From positions 1-30,025 of IMG/VR virus record IMGVR_UViG_3300047388_000139: a stretch of 30,025 nt of DNA, one strand, 5' to 3'. Position numbers and translations under genes: made by a program. The notes under the pieces are model-generated. The model did no database searches. It saw only the letters and a list, made by a program, of their open reading frames with translations, and was not told the origin of the DNA. How positions within the stretch are numbered: position 1 is the stretch's first letter; each line of letters begins with the position of its first letter. Positions 23,558-30,025 of this stretch are shown one piece after another. Source of the DNA: a virus.

Positions 23558-24706
23558 TCACAGTCCTGAAGCGTCCACGCCCTTTTCTTTCAATCGCTGA
23601 ATGACCTTGTCCTTCGGAGCCCCAGCAGCGATGGCCTTGCGGGCTTCTCCCAACAAATCGCCGCCCGCTGCCGGAGCTGCTGTAGTTGGTTGCCCCGGCG
23701 TCGTTATCGCGGGCTGCTCAACCTGAACGGCTGTAGCACCCGTATTCTTGAGGTTGATGCTGGACTGCTTCAGCGCCGCATCCGTGTGAACTTTCAGCAT
23801 CCGGAGTACATCTTTCTTGGCCGCTATCGTGCTGCTCGGGTTGTCTATTGTCGCCACTGCCCATTCCCGATCCGCATTCGACATCGAACCTTTCAGCTTG
23901 TTCAAGATTGGCAATACCTGCACCTTCACGAGTTGGCTGTAGCGTTTGCTGATGTCGGTACTTTCCGGATCAACACCCGCAACACCCTGAAGCACTTTCG
24001 GTACGCTCTGCCCGTGCTCGGTTCTGAGCGCTGCAAGACTGCTGTCGCTATAGACCTTGCCGGTATCCAACAGTCTTAGCGCTTCATCCAGCCCCTGCCC
24101 TGTCGCCTGCAAGTCGATGTTCTCGGTCTGGGCCTTGCCGATAGCGGCTTGATCCGACGGGCTCGGCATGGTCTTCTTCTTGATCTCGGCCTGAATTTCC
24201 TCCTCGGTCGGTTTGCGGCCGACGTCGGCAGTGAGCTTGCCGATGTCGCTTTGCGGATGCGCCTGTTGCAGCCTGTCCTGCTCGGCCAGATACGCCTGAT
24301 CCGCCTGAGCCTTCTGGGTGGCCGCTTCCTTGCGGGCCGCAAGCTCTTCAGCGCCCTGCCGCGCCGCGAACGCCTGCTGGGCGTACATTTTGCCGAGGTC
24401 GGTATCGCGCGTGGTGATGCCCGCCAATTGCTGCGGGTTCGGACCCTGGGGCCCTACTTGGCTCATAATGTCCCCGAGTTGCTGCCGCTGCTGCTGCGCC
24501 TGTTGATCGGCGCGCTTGGTGAGGACCGCATCGGCCACGGTGTTGGCGAGGTAGCCGGCCCCCTGCCAGGGGCTCGGCATGCTGGTGGGGAGTTCCTGCT
24601 TGGCCTGCGTCGCCGCCAACGCCTGCGCCCGGGCTTCCAGGGCCTTGATGTTCATGGCTCGGGCCGGATCGCTGGAGCCGAGCGTGGTGGATGCAAAGAT
24701 CGCCAT
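23558..24706 (-). CDS. Putative internal virion / DNA-ejection protein, Gln/Ala-rich helical
   Basis: 382 residues. The N-terminal half is long-helical and rich in Ala, Gln and Lys, with coiled-coil character. The middle (about 200-310) looks globular. After a Thr/Pro/Ala-rich linker the C-terminus ends in a small helical motif (LLGEARKAIAAGAPKDKVIQ) resembling short repeats at the ends of other phage virion proteins. It is separated by one base from the lysozyme gene before it and one from the gene after it. Assigned by composition and place. Confidence 0.66.
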   Translation of the reverse strand: MAIFASTTLGSSDPARAMNIKALEARAQALAATQAKQELPTSMPSPWQGAGYLANTVADAVLTKRADQQAQQQRQQLGDIMSQVGPQGPNPQQLAGITTRDTDLGKMYAQQAFAARQGAEELAARKEAATQKAQADQAYLAEQDRLQQAHPQSDIGKLTADVGRKPTEEEIQAEIKKKTMPSPSDQAAIGKAQTENIDLQATGQGLDEALRLLDTGKVYSDSSLAALRTEHGQSVPKVLQGVAGVDPESTDISKRYSQLVKVQVLPILNKLKGSMSNADREWAVATIDNPSSTIAAKKDVLRMLKVHTDAALKQSSINLKNTGATAVQVEQPAITTPGQPTTAAPAAGGDLLGEARKAIAAGAPKDKVIQRLKEKGVDASGL

Positions 24707-24707
24707 C

Positions 24708-25499
24708 TCAGACCAGCCTTCCGGAGTTCAGCCGCTGCATCGCCAGGGCTAATTGCTGGCGCTGAGCGTCTGCCGCGCGGGGATTGACCATCGGAACCAG
24801 ATTCGGCGGCGGCGCCGTGGGGGCGACCGGAACCGTCGCAGCTACGGACGGGTAGAGGTTCTTACCCGCCATACCGGTGCCAGCGAATGCCTGCCCAAGG
24901 CCCGAGATAGTCTCGCCGAGGCCCGCAGAGGCGTTGCCCTTGGGATCTTGCAGCTTGGCGATAAAATCGCTCGTAGAGGCTCCTGTGGCCGCTGGAGAGG
25001 TATCCACGCCAGTGTCCGGGGTGGTAGTCGATATGTTGGTGCCCTTCACCTGGGTGGCAGAGGTGTCAGACGGTGCGGTGTCCCCGGCCGTGGCGGTACT
25101 TGCCCCGGTCGAAGTCGCCTGGGCACCACCGCTAATCCCGTCATACTCGCCGACGCCGACCTTGGCCGCGCCGTGCCAGGGCTTCCAACCATGCTGAGAC
25201 GCATGCTTCAGTGCATAGTCTATCGTCGCCTTTTCGTTCTTGGGATCGAGCGGGTCGAGCCCAGTCTGCTTCTGGAACTCGTTGCCGAGCCCGCCGCCGG
25301 TGTAGAGCTGGAACGCGCCGCCCGACTTGCCGCCATCGCCGGAAAAGTCGCGCAGGCCCTCGGACTTCGCGACTTTCAGCGCGACATCCGGATCGACCCC
25401 GTATTTCCTGGCGGTCTCCTTGATGTAGCCGGACAAGCCACGCGGGTCGTCCCGGTTGGACCGCCTGGTGTCCTCGGGTAGCGCGTACTGCCGGGCCAT
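24708..25499 (-). CDS. Virion-associated lysozyme / transglycosylase
   Basis: 263 residues. Residues about 20-115 form an SLT/lysozyme-like domain: YGVDPDVALKVAKSEG with probable catalytic Glu47, then GGAFQLYTGGGLGNEF and HGWKPWHGAAKVG. The rest (120-263) is a Thr/Ser/Ala-rich disordered tail ending in a helix (QRQQLALAMQRLNSG). It probably makes a local hole in peptidoglycan during DNA entry. Its place among ejection-type proteins fits a virion component rather than the lysis enzyme. Confidence 0.8.
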   Translation of the reverse strand: MARQYALPEDTRRSNRDDPRGLSGYIKETARKYGVDPDVALKVAKSEGLRDFSGDGGKSGGAFQLYTGGGLGNEFQKQTGLDPLDPKNEKATIDYALKHASQHGWKPWHGAAKVGVGEYDGISGGAQATSTGASTATAGDTAPSDTSATQVKGTNISTTTPDTGVDTSPAATGASTSDFIAKLQDPKGNASAGLGETISGLGQAFAGTGMAGKNLYPSVAATVPVAPTAPPPNLVPMVNPRAADAQRQQLALAMQRLNSGRLV

Positions 25500-25510
25500 G
25501 CGTCACTCCC

Positions 25511-26446
25511 CTACAGCATCCCGACGCCGAGCTTGGCCGCGCCACCGGCAAGACCGAACAGCCCGGCATTCATCGCCGCCGCCTGCTGAGCCTGGGCGTT
25601 GTAGTTGGAATTGATGTACTGCCCGATATTCGACGCTGCGACCGGCGAGCCCTGGAACGCCTGGAACTGCGGCACCGTCGCCTGCGCGCCCGACATCAGC
25701 GACGTGACTTCGTTGATCGGTTGGGTGCGGGCCTGATAGGCCTCCTGCATCTGCGCCCCGCGCAGATTGTTCAGATAGTTGTTGGCCGCTTGCTGCATGT
25801 TGAACTGCTGCGTCGCGGTGTCATTGTAGGCGCCCTGCGCGGCGCGGCTTTCGCTACCGGAAGCCAGATAGGCTTGCCGCGCGGCCTCGGCACGGCTGTC
25901 TTCACTGGTCTTCTGGTACTGAGAATAGCCGGTAGTGCCGGGAGCTAAACCTCGGGCAGCCAGACTGGCTTCCTGGGCCTGCTCTTGCGGCGCGGCGGTG
26001 CGGTTATAGCTTGCCATCATCGCGTCTTCGATACTGGCGCGATCCGTGGGGCTCTGGTCCTGGCGCAAATTCTGCGTCGGCATACTGGTCTGCCACGGCG
26101 TCCATTGGCTCGGGTCGACCGGCTTCGAAAGCGCACTCTGCAAACCAGCCGTCTCTCCTACCGCGGTATTGCCGAGGTTGGTCTTGGCTTGGGTTTCGAG
26201 GTTGAGCAGGTTTTGCTGGTCAGGCGCGAGGGTGGTGGTCTGGGTATATCTCGGCGCGTAGCCGGCGACATTGCCGCTGCTGTCGTAAGTGGGTTGTAGG
26301 GCGCCCTGGTCGTAGCTGACCGAGCCGTAGGGATTGGTGGCGTTGGCGTTGCCGGCAATGGTGTTGTAGTTGCTGGCTTGCGCGCTCTGCTGGTTCTGCG
26401 CATTGGCGGTTTGATAAGGGTTGGGAGGTGTCGGTTGACTAGCCAT
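25511..26446 (-). CDS. Putative internal virion protein, Gln/Asn/Ala-rich
   Basis: 311 residues from ATG 26446, which overlaps the stop of the GNAT gene (TGATG); a TTG one codon earlier is less likely. The N-terminus is Gln/Asn-rich and disordered, followed by SVSYDQGALQPTYDSSGNV and LAPDQQNLLNLE, a pattern common in phage virion proteins downstream of nozzle genes. A long Ala/Gln helix follows, with a Gly/Ala hydrophobic end (LFGLAGGAAKLGVGML). Probably part of the ejection apparatus; no enzyme motif. Confidence 0.7.
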   Translation of the reverse strand: MASQPTPPNPYQTANAQNQQSAQASNYNTIAGNANATNPYGSVSYDQGALQPTYDSSGNVAGYAPRYTQTTTLAPDQQNLLNLETQAKTNLGNTAVGETAGLQSALSKPVDPSQWTPWQTSMPTQNLRQDQSPTDRASIEDAMMASYNRTAAPQEQAQEASLAARGLAPGTTGYSQYQKTSEDSRAEAARQAYLASGSESRAAQGAYNDTATQQFNMQQAANNYLNNLRGAQMQEAYQARTQPINEVTSLMSGAQATVPQFQAFQGSPVAASNIGQYINSNYNAQAQQAAAMNAGLFGLAGGAAKLGVGML

Positions 26447-26940
26447 CAATGCACCCTTTCGTAGAAGTACCCAGGGAGGACCGGCACCTTGCGCGGTGTC
26501 ATGTCTGCGACATGGTTTGGCAAGTAGCGACAGTCCTCCCTGAGCATGCCGTAAACTACAGTGTCTCTGCTACCTTCGATCCCTAACGGCCGATAACCCT
26601 CGTAAACAAATCCTAACCGCTGCACCTGACGTAGGGCTCGACGGTTATCCGGCTCGACTTCTGCGGTGAGCCGTTTCGCTTGCGAAAACGCCGCCATGAA
26701 GATCGCCCGCAGCACCCTTCGTGAAAGACAACGCGGATCGAGCACCAGCACCGTCACTTTGCCTTCAAACCAAACCGGAAATTCGATGGCGAAGATGCCG
26801 ATGACGTGGCCTTTATCGTTGCGCGCCCACGCCGAGAACCAACGCGGAGCCTTGAAGTCGCACGGACTGAAATCGATCCGCAGATGCCGCGTCAGCATCG
26901 CCTGCGCATCGGGAGGAAGATCGCCGAAGGATATTTTCAC
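26446..26940 (-). CDS. GNAT-family acetyltransferase in the virion block
   Basis: 164 residues from GTG 26940. This start is chosen because a strong GGAGGGAGG lies six bases upstream and GTGA overlaps the preceding stop; the longer open frame upstream only shadows the nozzle gene. The pattern VTVLVLDPRCLSRRVLRAIF, AEVEPDNRRALRQVQRLGF and YEGYRP fits the acetyl-CoA-binding core and C-terminal strand of GNAT enzymes. The substrate is unknown; modification of a virion or host protein is possible. GNATs embedded in podovirus structural operons are known but their targets are not established. Confidence 0.85.
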   Translation of the reverse strand: MKISFGDLPPDAQAMLTRHLRIDFSPCDFKAPRWFSAWARNDKGHVIGIFAIEFPVWFEGKVTVLVLDPRCLSRRVLRAIFMAAFSQAKRLTAEVEPDNRRALRQVQRLGFVYEGYRPLGIEGSRDTVVYGMLREDCRYLPNHVADMTPRKVPVLPGYFYERVH

Positions 26941-28604
26941 ATCAGGCCTCCCTCCTCGTAGATCACGTCCGCACCGGTGAGCGAAAATGTCGAGCCGGTG
27001 AAGCTGGCGCGAATGCGCGGAGCGCCGACCCGCCCCAAACCCACCACCCCCTGCCATTGCTGCCGTGGCACCGCGTCCACCGCCCAGCCATCGACATCCC
27101 AGGTGGCGGTATTCCACAGCGCAGCGGTGTTGACCTGGGCGGCCTCGGGTTGGTTGGTCGGCGGGATATTCTGGTAATCCACTTCGACATCGACGAACGG
27201 CTGCGGAATGCTATCCGATATCATGTAGAGCCGGATCATCTTGAATTGTTTCTTGTTGACGCTCTTGAAGCTCGACCAGGCAAAGCGAACGTCGATGTCG
27301 ATGGGGTTGCCGTCATCGTTGAGATACTCACGGCCGCTACGGCAGATCCGGCCATCCTCGGTGCCGAAATAGGCGTAGTTGGAAAGCCAGGCCCAGCAGC
27401 GCGACGGCACGTTGCTCCATTTCGACCAGATCGGGTTCGGCATGAACCGCACCAACTGCTGGTACTGGCCGCTGCCGAGCGGCATGTTGCAGATCGCGTG
27501 GTTGGTCTGGCTGTTGATGATGACGCTCCAGCCATAGCTATCGCGGAACGTCTTCGAGACATCGCTGAATTCCTGCATGATGTTCTGGTCGGCGATACCG
27601 AGGTTATCCTCCTCGGCTTTCAAGAGCGTCGACATCGGCACCAGACCCGTGCCAATCAGCACGTAAAGCTCGCCGCCGTAGTTGACGGTGCAGCCGGGAG
27701 CCATCGGAGCGTCGAAACGATAAACGCCGACCAGCTTGAAACTGCCGTCGACGGCATCGGGATCGCTGCCTTGGTAGATCGCAGCCTCGCCATTGGTGGA
27801 GAATATCACCAGCATGTTCTGCATGCCGGCGCCGCCATCCAAGGTCCAGGTCATCAGCGCCCTGATGGCGCCGCCGCGCCTGAAATAGGCGTTGAGCGGC
27901 AGGATGCCGAAAGCGCCAGTCGAGACCTGGATCGGCAAATAATACACCGCCAAATCCGTTGAATTGGCGAACCACAACCGATTTTGATGCGCCAGGACTT
28001 TGTCGAGTTTCTTCTGATCAAAACCGGGCGGCAGCGCGCGAACATCCATCTCGACAATCTGAAGACCGTTTGGATCGACCTCAGGCAGACCCATGAAATC
28101 GTCCGGGTGCCCGGCCAGAGCCGTGGCCGGCAGCGAAGCCGTGGTGCCATCCCACACCACGATGCCGTCGATGCCGTTGACCATGACGGTGTATTTGGTC
28201 TGCGACAGATTAGCGAACGAGGTCCACTGCCAGGCATCGCTGCCGTAGGAATGGGTGCCGATCCTTGTGCCGCTGGCATTGAACAGACCATCACCGGCAG
28301 CGGCCATGAACGTCGCCGTGCTGCCATAGCCATAAAACGGGATCAGCGTGGAAATCGGCCGGCCGTCGGCAATCTTGCCCATCCTGAAATAACCCGGCCG
28401 CAAAGTAATACGGTCCTGCTCGACCACGAAGTTGGTCAGGATCGAAGCCAGCAGCGGATCGGCCTCGTTCAACTGCGCAAGCCGGGAAAGCCCCTTCAAC
28501 GGCACGCTCATATGCGCGACATGACTGGTCGACTTGCGCTTGCTGCGGGTCGCGGTGCCGCGCTTGTCGTGGAGCTTCACAAACTCGGTCGGCATCATCC
28601 TCAT
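26937..28604 (-). CDS. Tail nozzle / tubular protein B-like virion protein
   Basis: 555 residues from ATG 28604, coupled to the preceding gene by ATGA; the longer upstream frame is rejected because it covers that gene. Almost wholly beta-rich, with repeated blade-like units (TLIPFYGYGSTATFMAAAGD, YTVMVNGIDGIVVWDG, RLWFANSTDLAVYYL, YAYFGTEDGRICRSG), which suits the propeller-like nozzle proteins of podoviruses (T7 gp12 or P22 gp10 role). The gene order (connector-type, nozzle, internal proteins) supports this. Assignment to a specific family needs profile comparison. Confidence 0.75.
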   Translation of the reverse strand: MRMMPTEFVKLHDKRGTATRSKRKSTSHVAHMSVPLKGLSRLAQLNEADPLLASILTNFVVEQDRITLRPGYFRMGKIADGRPISTLIPFYGYGSTATFMAAAGDGLFNASGTRIGTHSYGSDAWQWTSFANLSQTKYTVMVNGIDGIVVWDGTTASLPATALAGHPDDFMGLPEVDPNGLQIVEMDVRALPPGFDQKKLDKVLAHQNRLWFANSTDLAVYYLPIQVSTGAFGILPLNAYFRRGGAIRALMTWTLDGGAGMQNMLVIFSTNGEAAIYQGSDPDAVDGSFKLVGVYRFDAPMAPGCTVNYGGELYVLIGTGLVPMSTLLKAEEDNLGIADQNIMQEFSDVSKTFRDSYGWSVIINSQTNHAICNMPLGSGQYQQLVRFMPNPIWSKWSNVPSRCWAWLSNYAYFGTEDGRICRSGREYLNDDGNPIDIDVRFAWSSFKSVNKKQFKMIRLYMISDSIPQPFVDVEVDYQNIPPTNQPEAAQVNTAALWNTATWDVDGWAVDAVPRQQWQGVVGLGRVGAPRIRASFTGSTFSLTGADVIYEEGGLM

Positions 28605-29023
28605 TGGACGCGTCCCGGATCGAAATTGAGGTCGAGCACCGGCGCGTTGCGCGCGGCGATCTTGTTGAGGCGAACGATGAAGTCGCGCTGCTCCTCGCCG
28701 TATTCGAGGCCCTTGGCTTTCAGAAAACGGTATTTGAGCCCGCTGACCGACAACCGGGGATCGAACAGCACGATGTCGGTGTCCTGGGTGGGGCGCGCTT
28801 TGCGGACCAAAAGCCCTGGATCGTACAGCCAATCGCCATCGCCCAACGCATCGCGATACGGCGGATCGAGCATCAATTCATCGGCCACGTTCTGCATCAA
28901 AGCCGTGATCTGCGCGATGTCCTGATCCGTGGAGCCAATCGCCTGGGTCACCGGAATTTGAGTGGTGCCCAATTCCATCGAGACATCGGAGACAATCTGC
29001 AGGATGGTGGACAGCCGGGGCAT
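28601..29023 (-). CDS. Head-tail adaptor-type protein
   Basis: 140 residues. The N-terminus is helical (STILQIVSDVSMELGTT, ITALMQNVADELM), and the end has GLKYRFLKAKGLEYGEEQ followed by a helix, a pattern common in small podovirus proteins encoded just before the nozzle (tail tubular A or stabilisation-protein role). Start and stop are coupled to both neighbours (TGATG at 29023, ATGA at 28604). Function inferred mostly from order and size. Confidence 0.72.
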   Translation of the reverse strand: MPRLSTILQIVSDVSMELGTTQIPVTQAIGSTDQDIAQITALMQNVADELMLDPPYRDALGDGDWLYDPGLLVRKARPTQDTDIVLFDPRLSVSGLKYRFLKAKGLEYGEEQRDFIVRLNKIAARNAPVLDLNFDPGRVQ

Positions 29024-29574
29024 CAGGCCACCGCCTTCAGCTTGAGGGTTTCAATTAGGGTCTTCTGCGCCGAGATGGTGGCGACAGCTTCGGTAACCTG
29101 CTCCTTCAATACCTCAATCTGACTTTGCAGATTGGTCACCAGCTCTTCATACTGACCCGCCTTCGATTGCAGCTCGATCATTCTGGTCGCGCGGTCGGCT
29201 AGTTCGATGATTTCCGGGGGTATGGTCTTGACCGCTTCACTGCGGCGTTTCTTGGTGACCAGCTGCGCCAGCTGCTCAACGGTGTGGATGTCGCGCGCCG
29301 CGCACATTTGAAACAGATGCGGCAGGCACGCCGGCCATAACACCAGCGGATAGCCGACGATCTCCTTGCAGCCTTGGCTGGTTTTTCGATAAAGCTCGTA
29401 AGGCATCGGATGGTCGGTGATGTCAGTCTCTTCAGCTACGCGCTCGACAGAAAGATACGGCGGTCGATCCAGCCGTACGCGCACGGTCTCGCGAAACGTC
29501 GGCAGCCCATCGGGGCCGTTGCCGTCTCTTTCCCACCCACTGTAAAACCTGACGAGTGTCGGGGTATCGTTCAT
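29023..29574 (-). CDS. Unknown virion-block protein with C-terminal coiled coil
   Basis: 183 residues. The N-terminal 110 residues appear globular (LVRFYSGWERDGNG, YLSVERVAEETDITDHPMPY, LVLWPACLPHLFQMC). From about 120 to the end is a long heptad helix (EELVTNLQSQIEVLKEQVTE). GGGAAG lies ahead of ATG 29574. It is the first gene after the capsid terminator, between capsid and adaptor. Family not recognised; a capsid decoration or adaptor-ring role is possible. Confidence 0.75.
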   Translation of the reverse strand: MNDTPTLVRFYSGWERDGNGPDGLPTFRETVRVRLDRPPYLSVERVAEETDITDHPMPYELYRKTSQGCKEIVGYPLVLWPACLPHLFQMCAARDIHTVEQLAQLVTKKRRSEAVKTIPPEIIELADRATRMIELQSKAGQYEELVTNLQSQIEVLKEQVTEAVATISAQKTLIETLKLKAVA

Positions 29575-29600
29575 AGTCGCTTCCCTAGAGGGGAGCTTTG

Positions 29601-29640
29601 AAAAACGGCGGGCGTCGCTCCCCGCAAGCCGCCCGCCGTT
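29601..29640 (-). terminator. Terminator after the major capsid gene
   Basis: An 11-pair GC-rich inverted repeat (29604-29614 with 29630-29640) has a 15-base loop and is followed on the minus strand by a T-run (the A-tract at 29601-29605). It starts nine bases after the capsid stop. It would end most transcripts there, giving more capsid than downstream proteins. Confidence 0.88.
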
Positions 29641-29648
29641 TCCGATGC

Positions 29649-30025
29649 TCAGGTACCCGTTGCGAACAAGCGGCCCTGCATCGAGCGATTGGACAGCGTC
29701 AGCGCGCCCATGAAGGCGAGATGCTTGGTGACGGCGTCCATGTCGGGGCTCTGGTCGGGCAAATCGAGCGCTTCGAAATTGCGGCCAGAGTAGATTTCAA
29801 ATTTCATGTACTTGGTATTCAGATAATAGGCGCCAGTCAGGCCGGTGGCGACGCCGTCGAACACCAACGGCGCGCTCTTGTACTTGAGGGTCTCGAAACC
29901 GAGCGCGCCGAGTTTGGCGTCGGCATAGCGCTGGTTGACTTGCAGCCCGCTTTCGTAGGTCGAGTAGATTTCGCCGTCGGCGACGATCAGATCGGGCTTC
30001 TCCGCACCACGGATCAGCTTCATCC
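29649..30025 (-). CDS. Major capsid protein, C-terminal part
   Basis: The last about 125 residues of a protein that continues beyond the window. LIRGAEKPDLIVADGEIYST, then LGALGFETLKYKSAPLVFDG and AYYLNTKYMKFEIYSGRNFE, are characteristic of the C-terminal P- and A-domain region of HK97-fold capsid proteins from podovirus-like phages. The Met at 30023 is probably internal. It is followed by a terminator, as expected for a highly expressed capsid gene. Confidence 0.85.
   Translation of the reverse strand, partial: MKLIRGAEKPDLIVADGEIYSTYESGLQVNQRYADAKLGALGFETLKYKSAPLVFDGVATGLTGAYYLNTKYMKFEIYSGRNFEALDLPDQSPDMDAVTKHLAFMGALTLSNRSMQGRLFATGT

Noticed and set aside
27057-28925. Two plus-strand open frames of about 300 codons
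   Set aside because: They lie opposite the nozzle and adaptor genes, which are coupled by ATGA overlaps; the plus-strand frames have no ribosome site or domain.
1-30025. Integrase, attachment site, tRNA or defence-system genes
   Set aside because: None could be recognised on either strand, so a lysogenic lifestyle cannot be decided from this window.

Overview
This window looks like part of a double-stranded DNA tailed-phage genome, or a prophage of the same type, probably with podovirus (short-tail) morphology. Three things support this: a capsid, connector and nozzle-like gene order; a run of three large Gly/Ala/Gln-rich internal-virion-type proteins next to a virion lysozyme; and no tape-measure, sheath or baseplate gene. 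GC-rich composition and the overall protein character suggest an alphaproteobacterial (Rhizobiales-like) host. That host assignment is inference. No integrase, terminase, portal, tRNA or CRISPR array is visible. Both window ends cut through genes, and there is no gene-free stretch longer than 300 bases.

Layout. (1) 1-4036, minus strand: a D5-type primase/SF3 helicase (cut by the window start) and a family A DNA polymerase. (2) About 4037-4172: a control region with two back-to-back promoters whose -35 boxes overlap. (3) 4173-9550, plus strand: one tightly packed operon. It starts with six small genes (two hydrophobic, one exported, one possible DNA-binding protein), followed by a RuvC-like resolvase, a SNF2-type helicase, two unknowns, a Cas4/AddB-like iron-sulfur nuclease of the DUF2800 type and a DUF2815-type ssDNA-binding protein. 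It ends at a strong hairpin terminator that probably works in both directions. (4) 9647-30025, minus strand, read from right to left: major capsid protein (cut by the window end), terminator, two small connector-region proteins, a nozzle-like protein, a GNAT acetyltransferase, four internal virion or ejection-type proteins including a lysozyme, two small basic proteins, two duplicated fibre/partner gene pairs, a small two-helix membrane protein, a 1078-residue virion protein with two predicted cell-wall hydrolase domains, collagen-like appendage proteins, a second pair of paralogous fibres, a GH25 endolysin, a polysaccharide-lyase-like protein and two tiny membrane peptides. (5) 15042-15329: one plus-strand gene for an exported cysteine-containing protein sits inside the minus-strand virion block with its own consensus-like promoter. 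It looks like a moron.

How it works together. Polymerase and primase/helicase would copy the DNA, while the divergent operon supplies nuclease, ssDNA-binding protein, helicase and junction resolvase, a set suited to recombination-dependent replication. The shared control region could balance the two arms. The late block builds the particle. It carries several layers of cell-envelope enzymes (virion SLT lysozyme, virion peptidase/SLT protein, GH25 lysin, possible polysaccharide lyase) and a diversified set of receptor-binding fibres.
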